Program-made: the position numbers and the translations under genes
Assembly (NCBI RefSeq): GCF_019972315.1
Contig: NZ_BLIZ01000001.1
Span: forward strand, 1,500,513 to 1,564,512
Direction of reading: 5' to 3'
Source: Geobacter sp. AOG1
GTDB taxonomy: Bacteria; Desulfobacterota; Desulfuromonadia; Geobacterales; Geobacteraceae
Length of the DNA stretch: 64,000 nucleotides
Part shown: positions 7,552-15,150 of the stretch, piece after piece
Layout: the number at the start of each line of letters is the position of its first letter
Position numbering within the stretch: the first letter of the stretch is position 1
The notes under the pieces: generated by a model
What the model saw: the letters and a program-made list of their open reading frames with translations, nothing else
Told to the model about the DNA's origin: nothing
The model's database searches: none

Positions 7552-9396
7552 TTATATTCCTTGCCCCGCTTTCCCACCGTTGGTGGTTGTTGTGTCGCTC
7601 CGCGCGGCCCCCTTCTGCCAGCGTCCCAGGGCGATGGATTCGATGGCCGCTGCCAGGCCGAAGGCGAAGACGCTCAGCACCAACGGCATGCCGTGCGTGC
7701 CGAGAAGGTCGTAGAGGAAAACTTTCACCGCGCCGATGACGGTTACCAGGATGGCGACGTTGCGGATTTCCCTGTTGTTGCGACGCACGGCAAACAGCAT
7801 GAGGCCGGCGGCCGCGCTGGTAATAAGGATGGACTGGGCGCAGCGGAATGAATTGTTCACCTCCCCCGGAAGCATGACGATAATCTGGTAGATGACGTCC
7901 CTCAGCATGAAGAATCCGGTAGCCAGGGCCGCGAGCAGAAGCGCGACCGCGCTGTGGTCCCGTTGGTCGAAGCGTGAGAAGAAAGGGACTGTCGCGGAGG
8001 GAGCCGACCTGCGGGCCAGCTGGTAATGGAACAGGCTACAGACGGCGGCCAGACCTGCGGGGATGGCCAGCAGAAAATCGACACCTGCCGGACGGCTGCC
8101 GGTCAGGAAAATGGTCAACGCCACGGCGGGGTAGATCTGCAGCAGGTAAGAAATGACCCGGGTCCCCCCATTCTGCCATTTGCCCGAAATGATCATGAGG
8201 AAGAAGCCCGCTATCGATAGTGCCGGCAATGACAAGGGAAAGCTGCCGGATGCAGCGGGAAGGGCGAACGCCAGAAGGGTCGCACCGGCAAGAATGAACG
8301 CGTTTTCCCCCCTTCCCCCGGCCGTGTGCCGTCTGACCAGCCATGCCGCCAGCGAGAATTGGACGACCGCCGTGGCGATTCCCACCCATCCGAGCAGATG
8401 CTTGCTTCCCCCCCACGCGTTTACCACGTAGTATGAGTTGGCATACATGAGTGTCACATTGATCAGGGGAAGAAAGAAATCGAATCGGGATATCTTTTCA
8501 CTACCGGCGCGAACGATTCCCGTCAGCGCGATCCCGGCGAAGGTGACGGTTAAAATGGCGAGCACCGGGAAGAACCAGGAGAGCGCCAGTGCTTCCGGCA
8601 TCTGGTCGTGGCGTGCCAAGGGGAGCGTGAGCTTGAACGACCAGAGATAGAGCATCAGCATGCTCACCGCAAGAACGATCCAGCGGAGCCAGGAGCAGCG
8701 TTTCAGGCTGGTGGCAAAGAAGCCGAGCAGGTTGGCGGTCCAGAGAATCATGGCCAGGTAGGGGAAAAACGGGTTGGGGTAGTCGATTGCGGCGCCGGCC
8801 AGGCACATGCCGAGGGTCCCCACCGAGATAGGGACGAAGGCGGTGTAGCGGTAGCTGATCACCGCCATGGCCATGCCGGTTGCCATGAGTGTCAGGTAGG
8901 CGGGCACCAGGGGGAGGGACTGGAAGCGGGTATGGGTTTCCACCACGATCAGCGCCATGAGCGCTGCGCCGCAGGCGGCGAACACCGGTGCCAGTGGGCT
9001 TCCCTTGCCGTATTTGTACCAGCCGACCATCATGAGGATAGTCGCGTATGCCATGCCGAGAATCGAGCCGAGCAGGGTGTTGATGATGTTGTTGTCGGTG
9101 ATGGTCCGGAGGATGAGCGCCACCACGAGGAGGAAGCAGAGTGTGGAGAGGCGGGGGAGGAGAGCGGTCTTGCCGGCCCAGCTGAGAATCTCCTCGGTCA
9201 CTTCGTCGGGGGCGTCAGCCGAATGCCCGACCGGCTGGGTGGTCACGGTGGCGGGTTTCAAGGAGGGCGGGTGAACGACCGGAGTCGTTGTTGGCGTCAC
9301 GGCCAACCGGGCGGCCAACTGCTCCACCGTTGCCGTCAGAGCATGCACCTGGGCGGCCAGCTGTTCGACCCTTTTTTCGAGCGTGTCGTCTGCCAT
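7552..9396 (-). CDS. DUF2339 family polytopic membrane protein
   Basis: 614 aa from the ATG at 9396, which follows GGAGGGAAACC; a start 7 codons upstream has no such site. Residues 1-35 form a heptad-like coiled coil (LEKRVEQLAAQVHALTATVE), then a Thr/Pro linker. The rest is almost entirely hydrophobic, about 18-20 segments, the layout of DUF2339 predicted membrane proteins. Function is not known for the family. Its 3' end abuts palindromic element copy A, and its 5' side faces an AT-rich island. No neighbour suggests a pathway. Confidence 0.85.
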   Translation of the reverse strand: MADDTLEKRVEQLAAQVHALTATVEQLAARLAVTPTTTPVVHPPSLKPATVTTQPVGHSADAPDEVTEEILSWAGKTALLPRLSTLCFLLVVALILRTITDNNIINTLLGSILGMAYATILMMVGWYKYGKGSPLAPVFAACGAALMALIVVETHTRFQSLPLVPAYLTLMATGMAMAVISYRYTAFVPISVGTLGMCLAGAAIDYPNPFFPYLAMILWTANLLGFFATSLKRCSWLRWIVLAVSMLMLYLWSFKLTLPLARHDQMPEALALSWFFPVLAILTVTFAGIALTGIVRAGSEKISRFDFFLPLINVTLMYANSYYVVNAWGGSKHLLGWVGIATAVVQFSLAAWLVRRHTAGGRGENAFILAGATLLAFALPAASGSFPLSLPALSIAGFFLMIISGKWQNGGTRVISYLLQIYPAVALTIFLTGSRPAGVDFLLAIPAGLAAVCSLFHYQLARRSAPSATVPFFSRFDQRDHSAVALLLAALATGFFMLRDVIYQIIVMLPGEVNNSFRCAQSILITSAAAGLMLFAVRRNNREIRNVAILVTVIGAVKVFLYDLLGTHGMPLVLSVFAFGLAAAIESIALGRWQKGAARSDTTTTNGGKAGQGI

Positions 9397-9750
9397 CTGG
9401 TTTCCCTCCATGTGCACCGTCCGTGGAGTGGACGAGGGGGTCGCTGTGGCTGGGTGGTGTTACATTGTCAAATTCTTTAGCAATAAAACACAATCTATTA
9501 TTATATTTAATATGTTGTTTTTAACATTAATAAAATCATAACAATCCGTAATTAAACATGTTTATTATATAACATCTTTTTATTGCTTTGACTACTAGGA
9601 AATCGTTTTATGTCGATTTTGGGTAGAACGGTCGGGATCTTAGGTTGGGGAAAAAAGAGGGGGGTGCAGGAGATGAAACGATCCGGAGCGAGTGGTTGCC
9701 GCCGGTGACGGGGTTGAGGTGTGGTGGTCACTACCTGTGGCTGGCAGGCG
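9397..9750. other. Gene-free region with an AT-rich island
   Basis: Lies between the start of the DUF2339 gene and the 3' end of the carbonic anhydrase gene, both on the minus strand. About 9465-9600 is strongly AT-rich (runs such as TTATTATATTTAATATG), in sharp contrast to the flanking coding DNA, and contains an imperfect inverted repeat around 9509-9532. It probably holds the minus-strand promoter for the DUF2339 gene, but no hexamer pair is good enough to name. Confidence 0.5.
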
Positions 9751-10350
9751 TTAACGGTTTTTCTCGGTTTTGACGATCTTGATCTCCCCCGTCTGCATGT
9801 CATACACCCAGCCGTGGAGGTTGAGATTTTTCCCCTTCATGGCGTTTCTGACGAAGGGATACTCCTGGAGGTGCTCCAGCTGGAGGCGGACATTTTCTTC
9901 TACTATCAGTTCCATCCGCTTCTCCGTAGGTATCTCGATGTGGAGGGCGCGCAGTTTTTCGTCCACCCTCTCCTTGGCCTTGTAGGCATTGATCAGCCAG
10001 ATGGGGATGTACTTGTCGTCGCCGTTATCTTCGTCGAGGGCGGCGATCCCGCCGCAGCCATAGTGGCCGCAGATGACGATATCGGGGATCTTCAGGTGAT
10101 TGATGGAGAATTCCAGAACCGCTGACAGGTTCCAATCGTTGGTGGCGACGATGTTCCCCACGTTTCTGTGGGTGAACACCTCTCCGGCCCTGGTCTGGGT
10201 GATGGTGTTGACCGGCACCCGCGAATCGGAACAGCCGATCCAGAGGACGGTCGGCTTCTGGTCCTTGGCGAGGGAGGCGAAGAATGCCTTTTCCTTCTCG
10301 AACGTCTCGGCGACGAACCGCTTGTTCCCTTCCAGCAGGGTAGTAATCAT
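9751..10350 (-). CDS. can: Beta-class carbonic anhydrase
   Basis: 199 aa from MITTLLEGNKRF; an in-frame upstream extension lacks conservation and lies in untranslated sequence. The zinc-site motif CSDSR (about residues 40-44) and the HYGCGG motif (about 96-101, supplying His and Cys) are intact, as are the Asp/Arg pair of the active site and GEVFTHRNVGN. It interconverts CO2 and bicarbonate in the cytosol, supplying carboxylases and pH control. The gene stands alone on the minus strand. Confidence 0.95.
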   Translation of the reverse strand: MITTLLEGNKRFVAETFEKEKAFFASLAKDQKPTVLWIGCSDSRVPVNTITQTRAGEVFTHRNVGNIVATNDWNLSAVLEFSINHLKIPDIVICGHYGCGGIAALDEDNGDDKYIPIWLINAYKAKERVDEKLRALHIEIPTEKRMELIVEENVRLQLEHLQEYPFVRNAMKGKNLNLHGWVYDMQTGEIKIVKTEKNR

Positions 10351-10517
10351 GGCATACCCCCTTGCGCGCCCGTGATGAAGGAAGTGTACTACACCACGAA
10401 GGCGCGGCAAGGGGAGGTGCCAATAATTTAGCACGTTGTTTTAAAGGAAATCGGGTTTCAGATAATCACCAGCCGACGAAGAGTCTACGAAATGGGCGCT
10501 GAAATAGGGCGTTGTGG

Positions 10518-10808
10518 TCAGCCGGCGTAGTCGACTGCCGCGGATGCTGCCGTGACGCTCTTCATGTAGGGGAGGATTTCCCCTTCGTGGTAGGGGTGGA
10601 CCTGGTAGGCCTGCAGGTCCTCCAGGGAGTCGAAGCGGGTCACGAGGGCCAGGTCGTAGGAGCGTTCCGAGCGGATGACGTCAATCCCCACCTCCAGGTG
10701 GCGCAACTGGGGAACCTTGCCGTTCATGCTGAGAAGCTTCTCTTTCGTTGCGGCCAGGTTGGCGGCGGACTGGTCCTTGAGGCGGAAGAAGACGATGTGG
10801 GTAATCAT
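10518..10808 (-). CDS. Dabb family (stress-responsive alpha/beta-barrel) protein
   Basis: 96 aa. MITHIVFFRLKD at the N-terminus and VDYAG at the end are hallmarks of the Dabb dimeric alpha/beta-barrel family. HPYHEGEILPYMKSV (about 71-85) carries the conserved histidine. The start has AAAGGAG seven bases upstream. Such proteins form ferredoxin-like dimers; some have cyclase or stress roles, but most bacterial members, including this one, have no assigned reaction. It sits alone between carbonic anhydrase and ehrS. Confidence 0.85.
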   Translation of the reverse strand: MITHIVFFRLKDQSAANLAATKEKLLSMNGKVPQLRHLEVGIDVIRSERSYDLALVTRFDSLEDLQAYQVHPYHEGEILPYMKSVTAASAAVDYAG

Positions 10809-10907
10809 GGGAAACTCCTTTACGGTTGGTTTGGTCGTATGACGGGCGCACCATACCCCGGCCGGGGCGGCACTGTCAAGCGATGTATGGGGCTGTTTCT
10901 CCTGAAT

Positions 10908-10959
10908 CCGTAAGGGACACGCGGGCACATTCGCTCCACGAAACACTCACCCCTTACGG
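10908..10959. repeat. Inverted repeat overlapping the ehrS stop codon
   Basis: CCGTAAGGG (10908-10916) and CCCTTACGG (10951-10959) are perfect 9-bp complements 34 bp apart. The right arm includes the ehrS stop codon. It could act as a weak terminator for the ehr operon, although no T-tract follows on the minus strand. Confidence 0.4.
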
Positions 10960-11778
10960 AAGGTTATCTTCCAGTCGTCCGAGCATCCGGAGCAGGCCAT
11001 CGAGGATAGTGATGGGGTGGGGTGGGCAGCCGGGGATGTAGAGGTCCACCGGCAAGAGGCTATCCACGCCGTTATGAACTTCGGGTGAATCCATGAACGG
11101 ACCGCCGTTGATGGCACAGGCGCCGCAGGCGATGACCAGCTTCGGCTCCGGAACCGCCGCATATGTTGTCAAGAGCGCCTCCCGCATGTTTGCCGAAACC
11201 GGCCCGGTGACGAAAATTCCGTCGGCGTGACGCGGACTGGCGACGAACTGGATGCCGAAGCGTCCCAGGTCGAAGCCGACCGTGCTGAGCACGTTGGTAT
11301 CCGCTTCGCAGGCGTTGCACCCCCCGGCCGACACCTCCCGCAGCTTCAGCGACCGTCCGAAGAGCCCCCGCATCTTGGCGTCCAGCTTCTGGGCCAGCTT
11401 CCGCTCCATCCCTGCCGCGACAATCAGATCCTCCCGCCGGCTGGCGGCCAGCCGGGCTTCATTGCTGAACGAGACCGCCCCATGGGGGCACGCCGTGGCG
11501 CATTCGGGGCAGAACAGACACTTCCCCATGTCCAGAGACAGAGTGCCTTCCTGGTTATTATTGCCTTCCCGGTTCCGGGTCCCAGGTCCCGAGTCCCGAG
11601 TCCCGGAAGTTACCGCCCCATAAGGGCAGGCATCAACACAGAGCCGGCAGTCGGGGGGACAGCGTTCCGGCGCAAGGAGCGGATACCCCCGGAACATCTC
11701 CGGCAGCACCGCCGGCTCCGCCGGGTACTTGATTGTCCGGTGTTTCTGGTGGATGCGGGCGAGGATGGCTTTGAACAT
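10954..11778 (-). CDS. ehrS: Small subunit of Ech-hydrogenase-related complex (NuoI-like ferredoxin fused to NuoB-like domain)
   Basis: 274 aa. Residues 40-51 (CPPDCRLCVDAC) and 87-97 (CLFCPECATAC) bind two [4Fe-4S] clusters, as in HyfH/NuoI. Residues 150-270 form a NuoB/HyfI-type domain with GGCNACEAD (C154, C157), CGAC (C218, C221) and PGCPPHP (C251), which coordinate the N2-like cluster. This is the electron-transfer arm that docks on EhrL. It is the last gene of the ehr operon but is separated from ehrL by a cassette array. Residues about 57-80, between the two ferredoxin motifs, are a low-complexity insert encoded by GTCCCGA-type heptamers. The Ehr name rests on domain content. Confidence 0.85.
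   Translation of the reverse strand: MFKAILARIHQKHRTIKYPAEPAVLPEMFRGYPLLAPERCPPDCRLCVDACPYGAVTSGTRDSGPGTRNREGNNNQEGTLSLDMGKCLFCPECATACPHGAVSFSNEARLAASRREDLIVAAGMERKLAQKLDAKMRGLFGRSLKLREVSAGGCNACEADTNVLSTVGFDLGRFGIQFVASPRHADGIFVTGPVSANMREALLTTYAAVPEPKLVIACGACAINGGPFMDSPEVHNGVDSLLPVDLYIPGCPPHPITILDGLLRMLGRLEDNLP
11572..11606. repeat. Five tandem GTCCCGA-type heptamers inside ehrS
   Basis: GTTCCGG-GTCCCAG-GTCCCGA-GTCCCGA-GTCCCGG in unbroken 7-bp register. On the coding strand they encode the Ser/Gly/Thr/Arg-rich insert in EhrS. Similar heptamer tracts occur between hisB and hisH and between murB and ddl, so this looks like an intergenic repeat class that has entered a gene. Confidence 0.8.
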
Positions 11779-11801
11779 GGTGTGTTCCTGTTGATACGTG
11801 T

Positions 11802-11862
11802 GTTTGACGTCGTAGGGGCGCCCCAGCGCGTCAGCGTCTGTGTGCCGCCGCCCTGGTTGAAA
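11802..11862 (-). repeat. Degenerate attC-like site after the acetoacetate-decarboxylase-like cassette
   Basis: On the minus strand, TTTCAAC (11862-11856) follows the stop codon by one base and GTCAAAC (11808-11802) closes the site, 61 bp in all. Inside, AGGGCG can pair with CGCCCCT leaving one bulged base, and CAGaCGC can pair with GCGCTG. The R' box is one base off GTTRRRY, as expected for a decayed terminal site. Confidence 0.5.
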
Positions 11863-11863
11863 C

Positions 11864-12682
11864 TTACTTTTTCCCTTGTTTCAGATAGTCATAGATAACT
11901 TCGCCATAATCCACCGCTCCGTCTATGACCATATATTCCGCCTTCATAATCTCCACTACGGGAATGCTGCTCAGCGGATCGACACTAGACCCGCCCAGTT
12001 GCAATGTTGCTTTCCCCTTGTATAGCTCCTTCAGCGTGGTTTTCTGCATAAACGACGTCAGCTGCATGACATCGGGCGGGTCATTCTTCCTGACAGACGG
12101 AATGTACTTGAGGTTATACCTGGCCCTCGGGGGGCGTTGGACAACCGGCTCAACCTTCTCGCCTTTTTGGAAAGTCGCTTGCAGCAGCATTACGCCAAGC
12201 CGCTCCATGGTTACCGTTATCTTGCTCTGGTCTTCCACCATGGCAATGTCGGCCTCCTTCTTCGGGAAGCCCCAGATCTCCCGGCCGCTGATGGCTGGCG
12301 CGGTCTTGTTGAGGTAGAGAACGAGCGAATAACCGCCAGACCGTTTTTCGAAGTTCACCGGCACGACAAAACCGGCCTCCAGGTACGATTCGCCCTTGAA
12401 AAGTAGCTCGCCGTTCTGGTAGTCCGGGGTATTGAAGCGGCCAATGTAAAGTGATACGAGATTGTCCTTGTTCGGCGTCAACGGCTTGGGGACCAATTTC
12501 TGCAGAGCCTCGGCTGTGGTCTTGAAGGTAATTGATACCAGTTTTGAATCGTGGTATGTGCGCGGCGGAGTGCCGTATTCCGGCGCGAACAGCGGCATGC
12601 TGAAATCGGCAGCACAACATGCCTGGGTTGCGGCTGAGAAGAGGAAAAATCCAACCAGATTGGCCAAAAGTCTTCTTAGCAT
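11864..12682 (-). CDS. Exported acetoacetate decarboxylase-like protein (cassette gene)
   Basis: 272 aa. Residues 1-25 are a signal peptide (MLRRLLANLVGFFLFSAATQACCAA split by a short polar start), unusual for this family. The core has GREIWGFPKKEADI (about 132-145), which keeps the adjacent lysine pair that forms the Schiff base in acetoacetate decarboxylase, plus LYIGRF and an ADC-like beta-cone pattern. It may decarboxylate or cyclise a beta-keto acid in the periplasm; the substrate is unknown. AAAGGAG lies before the start. The stop is one base before a TTTCAAC box and the 5' junction is GTTGAAA, marking it as a cassette. Confidence 0.8.
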   Translation of the reverse strand: MLRRLLANLVGFFLFSAATQACCAADFSMPLFAPEYGTPPRTYHDSKLVSITFKTTAEALQKLVPKPLTPNKDNLVSLYIGRFNTPDYQNGELLFKGESYLEAGFVVPVNFEKRSGGYSLVLYLNKTAPAISGREIWGFPKKEADIAMVEDQSKITVTMERLGVMLLQATFQKGEKVEPVVQRPPRARYNLKYIPSVRKNDPPDVMQLTSFMQKTTLKELYKGKATLQLGGSSVDPLSSIPVVEIMKAEYMVIDGAVDYGEVIYDYLKQGKK

Positions 12683-12699
12683 ATTATGTTCTCCTTTTG

Positions 12700-12739
12700 T
12701 TTCAACGTCACAAGCCTGACCAGCGGGCGGTCACATGAA
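12700..12739 (-). repeat. Half of an attC-like site, truncated by a hairpin element
   Basis: Read on the minus strand, TGACC-GCCCGCT-GGTCA forms the central hairpin, followed by GCTTGTGAC and the junction GTTGAAA (12706-12700). The expected R'' partner TTCCAAC, predicted from the next cassette start, is missing. In its place is the inverted-repeat element at 12744-12813. Confidence 0.55.
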
Positions 12740-12743
12740 TAAG

Positions 12744-12813
12744 GGGGTCAGGGCTCAACTCTCAACACATACTGACTGAATCTGTCTCTTGTTAATGGTT
12801 GAGACCTGACCCC
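12744..12813. mobile_element. 70-bp hairpin element, MITE- or REP-like
   Basis: GGGGTCAGGGCTCAAC (12744-12759) and GTTGAGACCTGACCCC (12798-12813) are inverted copies with one mismatch, and pairing continues imperfectly inward (CTCAACA / TGTTAATG). The AGGGGTCAGGTCTCAAC end is of the kind found flanking REP-associated tyrosine-transposase (IS200-like) elements. No transposase is present, so it would be a non-autonomous copy. It lies within what should be an attC site. Confidence 0.6.
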
Positions 12814-12842
12814 TCTATGTTCCTTCCAGCTGGATGATCCTG

Positions 12843-13298
12843 TCAGCTCTTGATTATTCCTCTTTTTCGCCCTGGTATAAACCATGTGAATAGTAGCGCC
12901 TCTATGATCATCCTCAGCTTTTGACCTGCTGTATATTGCATCTCGACTCCCTCGTCGTCGATGCTGCTTTCAAGAAAATTCGAAATGATTTCTTTCGTGC
13001 GATCATGATCTTCCGGTGCAACCATAATCGTTTTCTTGTTGACTAGATCGATCTGCGGACCAACGCGCATGGAGCCAAAATAATCGTTTAACACAAAGTA
13101 GCGAATCTCGTCCGCATCCAGTAGGCCGCGAATCATTGAGAGCTCAAGTTCATCATTAGGAGAATAGAGGGCTATTGGTGGCTCCTCCGGTTTCTCGTCA
13201 TTCTCTGGTGGAGGCGGCTCATGTACAAGATTGCTGTCGCAGTCAGAGCATTTTGAAAAGCCGTCACGATATTCAGTTCCACATCTTGGGCAAAACAT
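12843..13298 (-). CDS. Zinc-ribbon plus DUF2007 protein (cassette gene)
   Basis: 151 aa. An N-terminal zinc ribbon CPRCGTEYRDGFSKCSDC (residues 3-20) is followed by a Pro/Glu-rich linker and a DUF2007-type domain (about 42-108: IALYSPNDELELSMIRGLLDADEIRYFVLND). The C-terminal segment (LRMIIEALLFTWFIP) may touch the membrane. DUF2007 is often described as a putative signal-transducing domain; no reaction is known. Codon use looks more AT-rich than in the ehr genes, consistent with acquisition. The cassette begins at the GTTGGAA junction (13321-13315). The attC that should follow the stop codon is broken by a hairpin element. Confidence 0.8.
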   Translation of the reverse strand: MFCPRCGTEYRDGFSKCSDCDSNLVHEPPPPENDEKPEEPPIALYSPNDELELSMIRGLLDADEIRYFVLNDYFGSMRVGPQIDLVNKKTIMVAPEDHDRTKEIISNFLESSIDDEGVEMQYTAGQKLRMIIEALLFTWFIPGRKRGIIKS

Positions 13299-13314
13299 CT
13301 CGATTTACCTTTTC

Positions 13315-13374
13315 TTCCAACGTTCAAGCTGAGGCACGCGGCGAAGCCGCGTTGCCTCTGGAGGATTGTTGGGT
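13315..13374 (-). repeat. attC-like site, 60 bp, after the alpha/beta-hydrolase cassette
   Basis: On the minus strand: ACCCAAC (13374-13368, a perfect RYYYAAC R'' box), then an arm GAGGCAACGCGGC, a TTC loop, GCCGCGTGCCTC, GCTTGAAC, and GTTGGAA (13321-13315). The arms pair with one bulge, the length equals that of classical 59/60-base elements, and the polarity agrees with the gene it follows. The last base of the R' box deviates from GTTRRRY. Confidence 0.7.
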
Positions 13375-13433
13375 GTCAATTCTCCTCCATCCCTTTCGCC
13401 AAGCATAGCCCAAAGGGCAAACCCGCTCGACGC

Positions 13434-14345
13434 TTACGGCCTCGACAAAAAAGCTCGAACGGCTGTGATCGTGGCCGATGGCGCTTCCTCCATCAACCAG
13501 TGCCCGGCATTCTTGACAACGACTTCGGTCACATCCGTGGCAGCGTTGCGCATCACCACGGCTTCATTAGCGCCGAACGACTTTTCGCCGCCAACAGCCA
13601 ACACGGGGATGGTGAGCTTCGTTTTCATTGCGACCTTATTGTCCTCGGCATCCTGCCGGATAGTGTTGAACTGAGCGAAGGCCGCATGCATGGCACCTGC
13701 ACGCGCATAAAGCTTCGCGTAGTGTGCCCGAGTGGCTTCGTCTATTTTCGTGCGATCGCCCGCGAATTCGTTCCAGAAGCGGTCGAGATAGATGCGCTCG
13801 CGACCGGCAACGAGCCGCTCCGCGTCCGGGCCGCCGAAATCAAAATGCCACAAAGCAGGCAGACGCACGATGGAGTCCCAAGGTGGAATGCCGGGAACCG
13901 GTGCGTCCATCACTACGAGTTTCTCGGTCTTTTCAGGGTAGCGCACCGCATAGGCGTAGGCGACCATCGTGCCGATGTCGTGCCCGACAATCGCAGCTCG
14001 GTCGAGTCCGAGTGTGGTCAGCACAGAGCGGATATCAGCGGCCTGTGTGCGCTTGTCATAGCCGCCGGCTGGCAGCGACGAGAGCCCCATGCCACGCAAA
14101 TCGGGCACGACAACCGTGTGGTCACGTGCGAGGTCTGCCGCAAGCAGTACCCACATGTCGCCTGTATCGCCGAACCCGTGTAGAAGGACTACGGCTGGGC
14201 CTTTACCGCCGACGCGCACGTGAAGCGTCGCGCCATCGGTCTGGATTTCCTGTGTTCGGAACGAGGGTGGATACGGCTTAACCTGTGCTGCCACCGGCGA
14301 TGTCAGGACCAGTATGCCTAGCGTGCCTAGAAGGAATTTGAGCAT
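13434..14345 (-). CDS. Exported alpha/beta hydrolase, epoxide-hydrolase/haloalkane-dehalogenase type (cassette gene)
   Basis: 303 aa from MLKFLLGTLGILVLTSPVAAQ, a signal peptide with GGGAGAGA upstream. The oxyanion motif HGFGDTGDMW (about 54-63), the nucleophile elbow GHDIGT with Asp as nucleophile (about 122-127) and the late His in NAGHWLMEE are present. An aspartate nucleophile and the cap region point to the epoxide hydrolase or dehalogenase side of the superfamily and away from serine esterases. Periplasmic; substrate unknown. It sits between two attC-like sites, and its base composition is nearer the host than that of the other cassettes. Confidence 0.85.
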   Translation of the reverse strand: MLKFLLGTLGILVLTSPVAAQVKPYPPSFRTQEIQTDGATLHVRVGGKGPAVVLLHGFGDTGDMWVLLAADLARDHTVVVPDLRGMGLSSLPAGGYDKRTQAADIRSVLTTLGLDRAAIVGHDIGTMVAYAYAVRYPEKTEKLVVMDAPVPGIPPWDSIVRLPALWHFDFGGPDAERLVAGRERIYLDRFWNEFAGDRTKIDEATRAHYAKLYARAGAMHAAFAQFNTIRQDAEDNKVAMKTKLTIPVLAVGGEKSFGANEAVVMRNAATDVTEVVVKNAGHWLMEEAPSATITAVRAFLSRP

Positions 14346-14385
14346 CTTCTCTCCCATTGTTGATAGACCAATCGCCATTCTTCAT

Positions 14386-14456
14386 GCCCAACGGCTCGGC
14401 ACATGACCCGCCCGCCCAGTTTTTCGGGCGGTCGGCGTCGATGTGTCTTGTTGGAA
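14386..14456 (-). repeat. attC-like site, 71 bp, after the DUF4145 cassette
   Basis: On the minus strand: TTCCAAC (14456-14450), GACACAT, GACCGCCC, a loop, GGGCGG..GGTC, ATGTGCC and GTTGGGC (14392-14386, a perfect GTTRRRY R' box). Outer CCAAC/GTTGG and inner ACACAT/ATGTG and GACCGCCC/GGGCGG pairs give the bulged hairpin expected for attC. It lies about 50 bp after the stop codon. Confidence 0.7.
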
Positions 14457-14505
14457 CCATCGTCTTCCTTTTTGAAATTTGGAGCTTTGAACTCTTCCTT
14501 CTCCC

Positions 14506-15150
14506 TCACTTAGCACCATCACGTTTTTCGATAGCCGTTTTGGCACCACCCGGCAACGCGTCATACATCTCTTGAATCCGAGCCGGAAGGGAAATTCTGT
14601 ACTCAACAATCACATTCACTAACGGGAAGAGTTGCTCTGCTACCTGAGTGTCGTTCGCATCAAGTTGTCCTGGGTGTACGGCGTTGTTTCCCGTTACGCG
14701 GACAACATCTAGCGCTTGCTGAATCTGTTGTGGTAGCCCTAAAGCAACGAGCCCAGCTATATCCTCGTTGATGTTTTTACCGGTTTGTCCTAAATGAACC
14801 ATGAGTTTTTGAATAGCAAGCCGAAGCAGGGCTGCAGCGCCACGGGGTGACTTTGTATAGATTCGAGCCGCTTCTTCATAATCTGATTGTACTTCCGCGG
14901 GCATATCAGGATTCGGTCTTGGAGCATTTCCTCTGTCAGGGAAAATATATGTGTCGCCGACCCATAGACAGTTGCTCCCACAGTTTTCGCATCGAGTAAC
15001 TCTCAAAGGTGCTATTTCGACATGTGATTCGGGGTAGACGCCTTGGCTGGCCTTATCGAGTTCGTAGCCCCATTTGTATTGGCGGGCAAGTACACCGCAG
15101 TGTGGACACGTAAAAGACTTGTGGTGAATGCTTGGAGCTATAAATTTCAT
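14506..15150 (-). CDS. Zinc-finger plus DUF4145 protein (first cassette gene)
   Basis: 214 aa. CPHCG (about 15-19) and CENCGSNC (about 54-61) make a split zinc finger. Residues about 95-205 match the DUF4145 pattern (SPRGAAALLRLAIQKL and VTGNNAVHPG), a HEPN-like helical domain often attached to restriction or other defence enzymes. No nuclease or helicase domain is fused here. GAGGTAACAG precedes the ATG. The cassette starts at the GTTGGAA junction 24-30 bp upstream and looks less GC-rich than its surroundings. A defence or nucleic-acid-binding role is possible but unproven. Confidence 0.8.
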   Translation of the reverse strand: MKFIAPSIHHKSFTCPHCGVLARQYKWGYELDKASQGVYPESHVEIAPLRVTRCENCGSNCLWVGDTYIFPDRGNAPRPNPDMPAEVQSDYEEAARIYTKSPRGAAALLRLAIQKLMVHLGQTGKNINEDIAGLVALGLPQQIQQALDVVRVTGNNAVHPGQLDANDTQVAEQLFPLVNVIVEYRISLPARIQEMYDALPGGAKTAIEKRDGAK

